DNA from: Phocaeicola sp.
Lineage (GTDB): Bacteria > Bacteroidota > Bacteroidia > Bacteroidales > Bacteroidaceae
DNA: 32,921 bases
Reading direction: 5' to 3'
NCBI GenBank assembly: GCA_022764505.1
Contig: JALEQJ010000065.1
Coordinates: 1-32,921, forward strand
A model generated the notes under the pieces. The model ran no database searches. It worked only from the letters and a program-made list of their open reading frames with translations, and was not told where the DNA came from. A program made the translations under genes and the position numbers. Shown piece by piece: positions 26,053 to 32,921 of the stretch. Every line of letters starts with the position of its first letter. The stretch's first letter is position 1.

Positions 26053-26060
26053 TATCTTTG
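26053..26060 (+). promoter_or_regulatory. Probable -7 box of the PfkB kinase operon
   Basis: TATCTTTG at 26053-26060, 15 bases before the ATG at 26076. A TTG occurs at 26035-26037 but the spacing of 15 is short. The element directly adjoins the -33 box of the divergent tRNA promoter. Confidence 0.5.
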
Positions 26061-26075
26061 TAGAAAAAACAATAA

Positions 26076-27074
26076 ATGAACAAAGTTATAGGGATAGGAA
26101 ATGCCCTGGTAGATGCGTTGGCTATTATGCAAGATGATGCTTTGTTGGAGCAGTTGGCACTGCCCAAGGGGAGTATGCAGCTGATAAACAGAGATAAATT
26201 TTATCGTATAAGAGATGTAGCATCTGCTTATACTACGCATCGTTCTCCGGGAGGTTCTGCCAGTAATATGATACGTGCTTTGGCTACTTTGGGACATTCT
26301 TCCGGATTTATAGGAAAGGTGGGGGTAGATGAAGCCGGTGAGTTTTATCAGTCAGCCTTGCATCAGAAAGGTATTCAGAGTTTCTTGATTAAAAGTGATT
26401 TACCAACGGGTATTGCTTCTGCTTTCATTTCTCCGGATGGAGAACGTACTTTTGCTACTTATTTAGGAGCAGGGGCTACTTTGCAAGCAGAGGAGATAGC
26501 AGAGAGTGTGTATAAAGGTTATGATTATTTCTTTGTAGAAGGATATTTGGTACAAGACCACGCACTGATAGAATCTGCTTTGCGTACAGCGAAAGAACAG
26601 GGTTTGAAAGTTTGTTTAGACCTTGCCAGTTACAATATAGTAGAAGAAGATCTTCCTTTTTTTCAGCATTTGGTACAAAACTATGTAGATATCGTTTTTG
26701 CCAATGAAAGCGAGGCGAAAGCGTTTACAGGAAAATCGCCGTATAAAGCCATAGAAGAGATGGCTAAAATCTGCGAAATCGTAGTGATAAAAATTGGTAA
26801 GCGCGGTTCTCTCATCGGTAGAGGAGAGGAAATTATTCCTATAAAAGCTGTAGATGTACCTGCGCAGAAAGTAGAAGATACTACAGGAGCAGGAGACTTT
26901 TATGCTGCAGGATTTTTGCACGGATTATTACAAAATGTACCTTTGGATATTTGTGGGAGTATGGGGAGTTTGCTCTCTGCCAAAGTCATTCAGTATATAG
27001 GAGCAGATTTACCCGGTGATGAATGGCAGACTGTAAAGTGTAGTCTGAATACCCTGATAGATAAGTATAAATAG
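26076..27074 (+). CDS. PfkB-family sugar or nucleoside kinase (adenosine-kinase-like)
   Basis: 332 residues, the usual size of the family. It transfers phosphate from ATP to a hydroxyl of a sugar or nucleoside in the cytosol. The N-terminus GIGNALVDALA and the block RSPGGSASNMIRALATLG form the substrate side (PfkB signature 1). GKVGVDEAGEFY follows. The C-terminal signature EDTTGAGDFYAAGFLHGLL has the anion hole and the catalytic base Asp274. NESEAKAFTG and VVIKIGKRGSLI are further family blocks. Overall it looks most like the adenosine-kinase branch, but the substrate cannot be fixed by eye. It is followed after 19 bases by the S41 protease gene, so the two form an operon. Confidence 0.9.
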   Translation: MNKVIGIGNALVDALAIMQDDALLEQLALPKGSMQLINRDKFYRIRDVASAYTTHRSPGGSASNMIRALATLGHSSGFIGKVGVDEAGEFYQSALHQKGIQSFLIKSDLPTGIASAFISPDGERTFATYLGAGATLQAEEIAESVYKGYDYFFVEGYLVQDHALIESALRTAKEQGLKVCLDLASYNIVEEDLPFFQHLVQNYVDIVFANESEAKAFTGKSPYKAIEEMAKICEIVVIKIGKRGSLIGRGEEIIPIKAVDVPAQKVEDTTGAGDFYAAGFLHGLLQNVPLDICGSMGSLLSAKVIQYIGADLPGDEWQTVKCSLNTLIDKYK

Positions 27075-27093
27075 CTAATTAAAGAAAGAGAAT

Positions 27094-28794
27094 ATGATAA
27101 AGAAAAGAATACATCAGTGCCTGCTTATATTATTGAGTGTGAGTATAGGCGGAGGGCTTATGAGCTTTATGCCCGGTAATGAGAACAGACCGTTCAAGAC
27201 CTCAAAGAATTTGGAAATCTTTGCCGCACTCTTTAAGGAATTGGATATGTTTTATGTAGACACTTTGGATATAGACAAAGTGATACAACGAGGGGTAGAT
27301 GGAATGCTTTCTACCACAGATCCTTATACTTCTTATTATCCGGAAGACGAAGTGAGTACACTGAAGGAGATGATAACAGGAAAGTATGGAGGTATAGGTG
27401 CTGCCATTCGTTGTTTTGAAGGAGATAATTATGTTACCATTATGGAGCCGATGGAGGGTCTTCCAGCACAACAAGTGGGTGTAAAGGCTGGAGATATAAT
27501 TCTTTCCATAGGTGGGAAAGAAATGAAAAGAGGAAATCAGAAGGAGCCGGAGTTTACCGGTAAGGTGAGCGATGCCTTGCGTGGTGAGCCGGGTACTACT
27601 TTTGTACTACGTGTGAAGCGTCCCCAACTCAAAGATAGTATTGTAAAGGAGTTTAAGATTACTCGTAAAAATATCCGTCAGAGTCCTATTCCTTATGCCG
27701 GTATGCTCAAGGGAGATATAGCATATATTTCATTTGCGGAGTTTACGGAAAACAGTGCCAAAGATTTCAAGAAAAGTTTCATAGAACTGAAACAAAAAGG
27801 AGCTAAAAAGTTAATCATTGACTTACGAGGAAATGGAGGAGGCTCTCTTACAGAAGCTGTAGAAATAGTCAATTTATTTGTACCGAAAGGTTTGGAAATC
27901 GTGGCTACACGTGGAAAAATCAAGGCTACAGATAGGGTTTACTACACTACCGGCGAACCTGTGGATTTAGAAATCCCTATTTGTGTATTAGTAGATGGTG
28001 GAACAGCTTCTGCTGCGGAAATTGTGAGTGGATCACTGCAAGACTTAGATAGAGCGGTGATAGTAGGAGAGCGTACATTTGGGAAAGGTTTGGTTCAGAT
28101 GACCAGAGATTTACCTTATAATGGGCAACTGAAAGTTACTACCGGCAAGTATTATATCCCCAGTGGTAGATGTATTCAAGCTATAGATTATTCAAAGAAA
28201 AATGCCGATGGTACTGTTTCTCGAATAGCAGATAGTCTTACTACTGTTTTTCGTACTGTAGCAGGAAGACCGGTGAGAGATGGAGGAGGTATTCGCCCGG
28301 ACGTGGAAGTAAAGGGAGAGCGTATCCCCAATATTGTATTTTATTTGGCAAATAGCCCTTGGTTGTCTCAGTATGTAACACGTTATTGTCTTACCCATAC
28401 AGAGCCCAAAGAGGTGGCAGAAGTGCATCTCTCCGATGAAGATTATGCTACATTCAAAACCTTGTTGGTAGAAAAGAAATTCACTTACGATCGTCAGAGT
28501 GTTCGTTTTTTGGATCGTCTGAAAGAGCTGGCAGAAGCAGAAGGTTACTCAGAAGATACTAAGATGGAATTTGAAGCACTTCAGAAAAAGTTAAACCACG
28601 ATCTGAGTCGGGATTTAGAGAGCTTTTCTAAACCAATAAAAGAATTGATAGAAACAGAAATTATTACCCGTTATTTTTATCGCAGAGGAGTGGCATTGCG
28701 TAGCTTGGAAAAGAGTAAAGAGATGGACAAAGCTGTAGAATTACTCAATGATGCAAAGGCTTATGCTGAAATCTTAGCACCACCTGCTTCTTAG
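27094..28794 (+). CDS. S41-family C-terminal processing peptidase
   Basis: 566 residues. An N-terminal signal sequence or membrane anchor (about 5-27, IHQCLLILLSVSIGGGLMSF) places it in the periplasm. A helical lead (40-90, with DPYTSYYPEDE) is followed by a PDZ domain (about 95-180: GGIGAAIRC, GLPAQQVGVKAGDIILSIGG). The protease core uses a Ser-Lys dyad: Ser306 in DGGTASAAEIVSGSLQD and Lys331 in ERTFGKGLVQ. GDIAYISFAEFTENSAKDFK and KLIIDLRGNGGGSL are its core strands. A C-terminal helical region (about 430-560) is the Bacteroidetes extension. Such proteases trim or degrade exported proteins from their C-termini; the substrate is unknown. Second gene after the PfkB kinase, closed by a terminator. 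Confidence 0.94.
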   Translation: MIKKRIHQCLLILLSVSIGGGLMSFMPGNENRPFKTSKNLEIFAALFKELDMFYVDTLDIDKVIQRGVDGMLSTTDPYTSYYPEDEVSTLKEMITGKYGGIGAAIRCFEGDNYVTIMEPMEGLPAQQVGVKAGDIILSIGGKEMKRGNQKEPEFTGKVSDALRGEPGTTFVLRVKRPQLKDSIVKEFKITRKNIRQSPIPYAGMLKGDIAYISFAEFTENSAKDFKKSFIELKQKGAKKLIIDLRGNGGGSLTEAVEIVNLFVPKGLEIVATRGKIKATDRVYYTTGEPVDLEIPICVLVDGGTASAAEIVSGSLQDLDRAVIVGERTFGKGLVQMTRDLPYNGQLKVTTGKYYIPSGRCIQAIDYSKKNADGTVSRIADSLTTVFRTVAGRPVRDGGGIRPDVEVKGERIPNIVFYLANSPWLSQYVTRYCLTHTEPKEVAEVHLSDEDYATFKTLLVEKKFTYDRQSVRFLDRLKELAEAEGYSEDTKMEFEALQKKLNHDLSRDLESFSKPIKELIETEIITRYFYRRGVALRSLEKSKEMDKAVELLNDAKAYAEILAPPAS

Positions 28795-28820
28795 CAGATC
28801 TTCTTTGAAAAAGCATTATA

Positions 28821-28857
28821 GCCGAAAGTCTTGTTCTTATAGAGCAAAACTTTCGGC
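28821..28857 (+). terminator. Intrinsic terminator after the S41 protease
   Basis: GCCGAAAG (28821-28828) pairs with CTTTCGGC (28850-28857). The stem continues inward with one mismatch and one G-T pair to a tiny loop, about 16 bp in all. TTCTTTCATT follows. Confidence 0.8.
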
Positions 28858-29294
28858 TTCTTTCATTATACCTTTTCCTAAATCTATGTAGCTGGTGTGT
28901 AAGTTCCATAAATGTATCTTCTTTTTGCTTTAATCTCAAAGGTACGAAGACAGGAGCTCATACACTTTTTTCATACAATATTCAGAGAAGCTCCTTTATC
29001 GCTTCTCCGACATCAATTGACTACAGTAAGAGAACTATTGGAGATAAAACAGTACATTTGTGTTATGAAGTTACGAGAATAGTGTAATTTATTGGAAATG
29101 AGCGTAGGTTAATCGCTCTTGATAGTAATAGGTTACGATTTAGTTAGTTATCTACTGCATTATCCTTCTGCGCTTTGCGTAACCTTCAAAGAACTCTTTA
29201 CTGCAAAGATAAGACTAAAATCGGAATTATAGGATAAGTTTTTCATATATTTTCTCGATTAATGCACTTGTATTTTAGATTTAATATCTCGTGA
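28858..29294. other. 437 bases without a recognisable gene, with structured segments
   Basis: No coding frame is convincing. Three inverted repeats stand out: GAGAAGC/GCTTCTC (28985-28991 with 29001-29007), GAGCG/CGCTC (29099-29103 with 29114-29118), and GGTTACG/CGTAACC (29131-29137 with 29178-29184). A minus-strand TATCTTFG-like -7 box reading TATCTTTG lies at 29211-29204 and points leftward into them. A further TACCTTTG is at 28944-28937. A small RNA read on the minus strand is possible. The stretch also marks the border between the core genes and the vsr operon. Confidence 0.4.
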
Positions 29295-29714
29295 TTATTG
29301 TTGTTTGATATCTTCCAGTAACTTATTAAGTATTTTTATCCTATTATCAATCTTACTAATTTCACATTGCCATATAATTATAACTTTCCAGCCGAGTTTT
29401 ACAAGTAAATCGGAATTTTTATCATCACGTGATTTGTTGTTTGATATTTTTTCCTTCCAAAAATCTATATTTGAGGATGGTAATTTCCCCTTTTTACAAT
29501 TATGTCCATGCCAAAAACATCCGTTTATAAATATTACTGTTTTATATTTAGGTAAAACTATATCAGGTTTACCCGGCAATGTTTTGACATTAATACGATA
29601 TCTGAATCCTTTTGAAAATAAAAACTTACGAACTAAAATCTCCGGTTTTGTGTTTTTTCCGCTGATTTTAGACATAATATCCGATCGCTTTTGAGAAGAG
29701 AAAATATCAGACAT
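29295..29714 (-). CDS. vsr: Very short patch repair endonuclease Vsr
   Basis: 139 residues. Vsr nicks DNA beside T:G mismatches that arise when 5-methylcytosine deaminates, and normally travels with a cytosine methyltransferase. Key residues fall at the same numbers as in the E. coli enzyme: Glu25, the metal-binding catalytic Asp51 in GKPDIVLP, and the zinc site Cys66, His71, Cys73 and Cys117. His69 is also kept in NGCFWHGHNC. RSDIMSKISGKNTKPEILVRKFL is the DNA-binding N-terminus. It starts 4 bases after the stop of the receiver-domain gene, so it is the third gene of that operon. No methyltransferase is in view; one may lie beyond the right edge, or Vsr may act here as the nuclease arm of a different system. 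Confidence 0.96.
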   Translation of the reverse strand: MSDIFSSQKRSDIMSKISGKNTKPEILVRKFLFSKGFRYRINVKTLPGKPDIVLPKYKTVIFINGCFWHGHNCKKGKLPSSNIDFWKEKISNNKSRDDKNSDLLVKLGWKVIIIWQCEISKIDNRIKILNKLLEDIKQQ

Positions 29715-29718
29715 TGTG

Positions 29719-31251
29719 TTATTTAGCTTGTAATCTCAACCATTCGGATTCATTTAATCCTACACGGGACAACTGCGCACAATAATTATTCACAATACGT
29801 TGGGCATGCATTTCTTTTAAGTCTACAACCCATTCATATTGTTCTTGATGGATGGAAGTAAATAAATATTTACCATTATCATTCTTTACTGCATATATCG
29901 CCTGTTCATCATTATTTGCTCTGAATTTGATGGTTTTTAGAGCATACGAAGATTCGTTTATTCTAAATTTAGATTCTTTGCTGACTATAATTGAGCAATG
30001 CTCTTCATTTTGTTCTAACGGCAAGAATAAGAATCGTCTTTCTCCTTGTATTCGAACGGAATCACATCTTTGTTGCATACAAATGTAATAAAGATTAGAG
30101 CTAATTCTCTTTATAATTGTACCAAGCGTAAGAATCGGCCTTTTTTGTTGTGGAAGAAATATATTCTTATGATGAGTTAGTTTTGCAAAAGAAATATCGG
30201 AATCTTCTATTTGAATATCTCCATACTGGAAAAGTTGTGACGCAAGTTTAGGAGCCTTTTTCCCTAAACTTATTTTGGTCGCAGAGGCAATTTTGGTATT
30301 TAAATCAGGCGAATCGGCACTAATAATTTGACACAAAATTTCTTGATTGACGGTTAAATTTTTCCCGGCAAGGCTTATAGTCTTTTCCTCTATTCGATTG
30401 TGTATCCAATTCTCAACCCATGTATTTGTATCGATATTTTCGCTTCCAATTAATTCGGCTATCGCATCACCAAATAGTTGCACTAAAAGTTCTTTAGCGT
30501 CATTCGGATTAGGAAGATTGACTCGATGTCCTAAATAAGCCGGATCTAACTTAGGAGAAAAACTGCCTAAGATTTTTGATGTATTATTTCTAATTGTGGT
30601 TATTGCCGATAAAGCAAAGTTGGATAAAAGTCCGTTAGTTAGATTAGTAAACTCCGTCAATATTAACTCCGGAAGTTTATCATATTCTACAATCAATGGC
30701 TTGTATTCCGGTATGTGTTCGAATTTTTTTCCGGCTTTTGCACGGATTATGATACAGACATTTGAAGACTTTATCGTATAATCGTTAACTTTAAATGATT
30801 CCGAATCAATATTGTTTACAATGTCATCCTTAATGTCTGAAATCCTTGTTTCTCCCGTATATACTATGATTAATTTTAACTTATCAGTCCCGGCATCACT
30901 TGTAAGTTGTTTTAGTAATTTTAAAGTAAATTCTCCTCGAGGTTCATCATTATCTGCATCTGCATCAGGATCTAACTGTTGTTCCACGTCTCTTTCAATA
31001 TTTAAATACCAGTCTAAAATAACCACATCAGCTTTTTTCAAAATAACATTGTAGCTATCTATATCCGAAACGGATTTGGGTGCGTATATGGCACAAATTT
31101 TACCTGTTTTTGCAAATGCATTTGATACATCCAACGCACTAAAGGCATTATTGGTGGAGTCTTCTTTATATGCCTTGTCGTCAATAAATACTATATTTTG
31201 TATAAAGTTGTTTGCAATCTCTTTCGATTGTTCGATAAATCTGTCAGCCAT
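29719..31251 (-). CDS. Receiver-domain protein with a large uncharacterised C-terminal region
   Basis: 510 residues from the ATG at 31251. The frame is open further upstream, but that extension lies within the end of the ATPase gene, and this ATG is 4 bases after its stop. Residues about 17-150 look like a response-regulator receiver: acidic pair Asp24/Asp25 in IVFIDDKAY, phosphoacceptor Asp80 at the end of strand 3 (ADVVILDWYL), and a switch Thr132 in LIIVYTGE. The usual lysine after strand 5 is not obvious. An acidic insert (DPDADADNDEPRGEF, 94-108) follows the phosphoacceptor. Residues about 160-510 match no domain I know and contain no DNA-binding helix-turn-helix that I can see. It should receive phosphate from the kinase-like ATPase upstream. 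I recall a family named 'response receiver domain' of this type but could not check it. Confidence 0.8.
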   Translation of the reverse strand: MADRFIEQSKEIANNFIQNIVFIDDKAYKEDSTNNAFSALDVSNAFAKTGKICAIYAPKSVSDIDSYNVILKKADVVILDWYLNIERDVEQQLDPDADADNDEPRGEFTLKLLKQLTSDAGTDKLKLIIVYTGETRISDIKDDIVNNIDSESFKVNDYTIKSSNVCIIIRAKAGKKFEHIPEYKPLIVEYDKLPELILTEFTNLTNGLLSNFALSAITTIRNNTSKILGSFSPKLDPAYLGHRVNLPNPNDAKELLVQLFGDAIAELIGSENIDTNTWVENWIHNRIEEKTISLAGKNLTVNQEILCQIISADSPDLNTKIASATKISLGKKAPKLASQLFQYGDIQIEDSDISFAKLTHHKNIFLPQQKRPILTLGTIIKRISSNLYYICMQQRCDSVRIQGERRFLFLPLEQNEEHCSIIVSKESKFRINESSYALKTIKFRANNDEQAIYAVKNDNGKYLFTSIHQEQYEWVVDLKEMHAQRIVNNYCAQLSRVGLNESEWLRLQAK

Positions 31252-31255
31252 ATTT

Positions 31256-32921
31256 TTATTGCATTTTTTGAATCTTAAAAGTAACCGTAGAACCTTCCTT
31301 AGGTTGTGCCACGAATATATCATAGTTCTCTGCATTCAAAACCTCTTTACTGATACTCAACCCCAATCCTCTTCCATTGGGCTTTCTGGAAAATCTCAAT
31401 TCAAAGATTCGTTCCTTATCTTGGGGCTTTATTTCAATACCGTTATTGGAAATGTATATTCCCGTATCATCCGCATGCAGCCGAATAACTTTTTCAGGAA
31501 CATCACTTTGTTTCAACCAATAAATGGCATTATCAATGATATTAACAAATACAGGATAGAATGTAGAACGAAATCCGTGTATTTTTCGACCTGCAAACCC
31601 GTTAGTATGTTTAAAAGCTATATTGTGTCGTTCAAGGCGAGATTTGAACAAATCTATTAAAAATGTTTTTATATCCAATAAAGAAATGTCTTCTCTACGT
31701 CGATTCAATCGTCGGTTTAACGGGGTAAATAAATTTAAATAGCCATCCAAATGTTCGAAATTTACCTTGATATTTTTGTATATCCCTTCCAATTTGATGT
31801 CTACATCCGACCATGCTTTTAGATCTTTCAGACTATGTCGAATCGAATTAACCGTACCGTTGAACTCATGGTGCAATATCCCGACAGCCAGTCCTAATTG
31901 GCTTAATTCAACGTCCGATTGTAATCGTTCCCGCAATTCCTCCAATTCTTCCGAAGCGGCTTCCGCTATTTGGTCATTTGTAATTATTTGACCGTCTTCG
32001 TTTTTTTCAACATAAAAACTTTCAAATTGTCGAATTATACGTTCCATAACATCCGTATTTCGACTGCTTATGGATTCTATTTCAGCTTCCATTCTCTTGC
32101 GTTCCGTTACCAAATCAAAGTTATCGGCTTTATCGGTTGCTAATAATTTGAATTGATCCTTTACGCTTCGTATTTGATTATCCAAATCGATTATCAGCTC
32201 ATTCGTAAGATCCTTAATTTTACGAGAAACATCGGAAACAACATCATTAGTTTCGCTTTTCTTCTTTTTATTAAGAGACAAAGCCTCGGCTGAAATCAAT
32301 TCCACCGCTTGCTCCAACCGCTTTCGCTTACTTATTTCCAGATTCAGCTGTGCCGTATAATCATCAATTAGTCGATCGATATTTTCATTGATATTTTTAA
32401 ATATCGTTTGTTCCAAAATTTTAAACTCATTAAGGTATGTATCAAAATCTGCTCTCATTGATTTTGACATTGCAAATCCTTTGGGACTTGTTACCGATAT
32501 TCTTTTTTTATAATCGGCAACTTTTTGTCTCATGGCGAATTCCAGATCAATTATCTTCTGGCTTGCTTCATCCGCATCGTTAATGTATAAAACAGAATGT
32601 AAATCGTTCCTAAAATTCGTAAGTAGCCCTTCCAGTTCGTTTTCGAATTTATGTTCCGTTAAACCAGCAAAAAAGATATCGAGCTCACGAGCAAATCTTT
32701 CCTTTTTCGATTTAGCTAATTTATCCCGACGTTCAAGCGCGTTATGGTACGCATTGAACTCGTCTTTCTTCTGATTGAAAAATTCCGATTGTGCCGTTTT
32801 GTTTTTTTCGCTGAAAAAATCAGCGGCAAGTTGTACAAAGAAATTTTTTAAAATCGCTTGAAGTTGGCGATATGCTTTATTTTCAATAAAACCTTCGCGT
32901 CCGGCTTTCTCTACCAAACTG
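31256..32921 (-). CDS. Histidine-kinase-like ATPase, 5' end beyond the window
   Basis: At least 555 residues; the frame is open at the right edge, so the true start is outside. The N-terminal two thirds are long charged helices and probable coiled coils. A dimerisation/phosphoacceptor helix reads GILHHEFNGTVNSIRHSL (about 31843-31884). The GHKL ATP-binding domain follows with N-box FVNIIDNAIYWL (about 31517-31552), a G1-like IYISNNGIEI and G2 NGRGLGLSISKEVL (about 31338-31379). No membrane segment or sensor domain is seen, so it is probably a cytosolic sensor. ATP and DHp motifs together suggest true histidine kinase activity rather than a MutL-type ATPase. The gene ends 4 bases before the receiver-domain protein, its likely partner. 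Confidence 0.85.
   Translation of the reverse strand, partial: SLVEKAGREGFIENKAYRQLQAILKNFFVQLAADFFSEKNKTAQSEFFNQKKDEFNAYHNALERRDKLAKSKKERFARELDIFFAGLTEHKFENELEGLLTNFRNDLHSVLYINDADEASQKIIDLEFAMRQKVADYKKRISVTSPKGFAMSKSMRADFDTYLNEFKILEQTIFKNINENIDRLIDDYTAQLNLEISKRKRLEQAVELISAEALSLNKKKKSETNDVVSDVSRKIKDLTNELIIDLDNQIRSVKDQFKLLATDKADNFDLVTERKRMEAEIESISSRNTDVMERIIRQFESFYVEKNEDGQIITNDQIAEAASEELEELRERLQSDVELSQLGLAVGILHHEFNGTVNSIRHSLKDLKAWSDVDIKLEGIYKNIKVNFEHLDGYLNLFTPLNRRLNRRREDISLLDIKTFLIDLFKSRLERHNIAFKHTNGFAGRKIHGFRSTFYPVFVNIIDNAIYWLKQSDVPEKVIRLHADDTGIYISNNGIEIKPQDKERIFELRFSRKPNGRGLGLSISKEVLNAENYDIFVAQPKEGSTVTFKIQKMQ

Noticed and set aside
28745-28939. Minus-strand 64-residue frame after the S41 protease
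   Set aside because: It overlaps the S41 3' end and its terminator and shows no family features.
31252-31335. Longer start for the receiver-domain protein overlapping the ATPase gene
   Set aside because: The extension is the out-of-frame shadow of the ATPase 3' end; the ATG at 31251 sits 4 bases after its stop, as in the next gene junction.
31076-31660. Plus-strand frame of 194 residues antisense to the receiver and ATPase genes
   Set aside because: It lies opposite two clearly homologous genes, has no recognisable domain and no promoter; it is a shadow frame.
1-32921. Insertion sequences or transposase genes
   Set aside because: No transposase motif or long terminal inverted repeat was found on either strand.

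Overview
The window comes from a low-GC member of the Bacteroidales, most likely Porphyromonas or a close relative. Three things point there. The promoters follow the Bacteroidetes pattern (TTG, about 20 bases, TAnnTTTG) and strong Shine-Dalgarno sites are absent. The housekeeping genes have Bacteroidales-type forms: a long NusB of about 306 residues, DUF5606, a DUF4105 protein, a SecA of 1093 residues with a SEC-C tail, and an OmpA porin like those of Porphyromonas. The Cas12a and its crRNA repeat resemble those known from oral Porphyromonas and Prevotella. This placement is from memory of the families; no database search was run.

Layout. Bases 1-405 hold a tRNA-Met(CAT) with a clear promoter. 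Bases 406-7156 are a complete type V-A CRISPR-Cas locus, all on the minus strand: cas12a, cas4, cas1 and cas2, packed with overlaps or a 6-base gap, then a leader and an array of 17 identical 36-base repeats with 16 spacers. The leader carries its own promoter about 10 bases from the first repeat. Bases 7157-7626 are an intergenic stretch with a tandem hairpin repeat and a compound terminator. Bases 7627-19187 are a minus-strand housekeeping and envelope block: a small exported protein, secA, a degenerate alkaline-phosphatase-fold protein paired with a DUF4105 membrane protein, an OmpA-family porin, DUF5606, coaE, a YbbR protein, yajC and nusB. Bases 19382-25182 read plus: a copper P1B-ATPase and mfd. 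A small membrane protein and three identical tandem tRNA-Asn genes follow on the minus strand. A PfkB sugar/nucleoside kinase and an S41 carboxy-terminal protease (plus strand) end the core region at 28794. After about 500 bases without a convincing gene, bases 29295-32921 hold a tight minus-strand operon running off the edge: a histidine-kinase-like ATPase, a receiver-domain protein and a Vsr endonuclease.

How the genes work together. Cas1, Cas2 and Cas4 would acquire spacers, and Cas12a would both process the array transcript and cut target DNA. SecA and YajC serve protein export, feeding the exported protein, the OmpA porin and the S41 protease. The last operon looks like a two-component relay wired to a DNA repair/restriction-type endonuclease. 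It is the best candidate here for a poorly described defence-related system; any methyltransferase partner would lie beyond the right edge.

Limits: all homology statements come from reading motifs. Promoters and terminators are called by eye. Several starts were moved downstream of the longest possible ORF because of promoter, terminator or family evidence.
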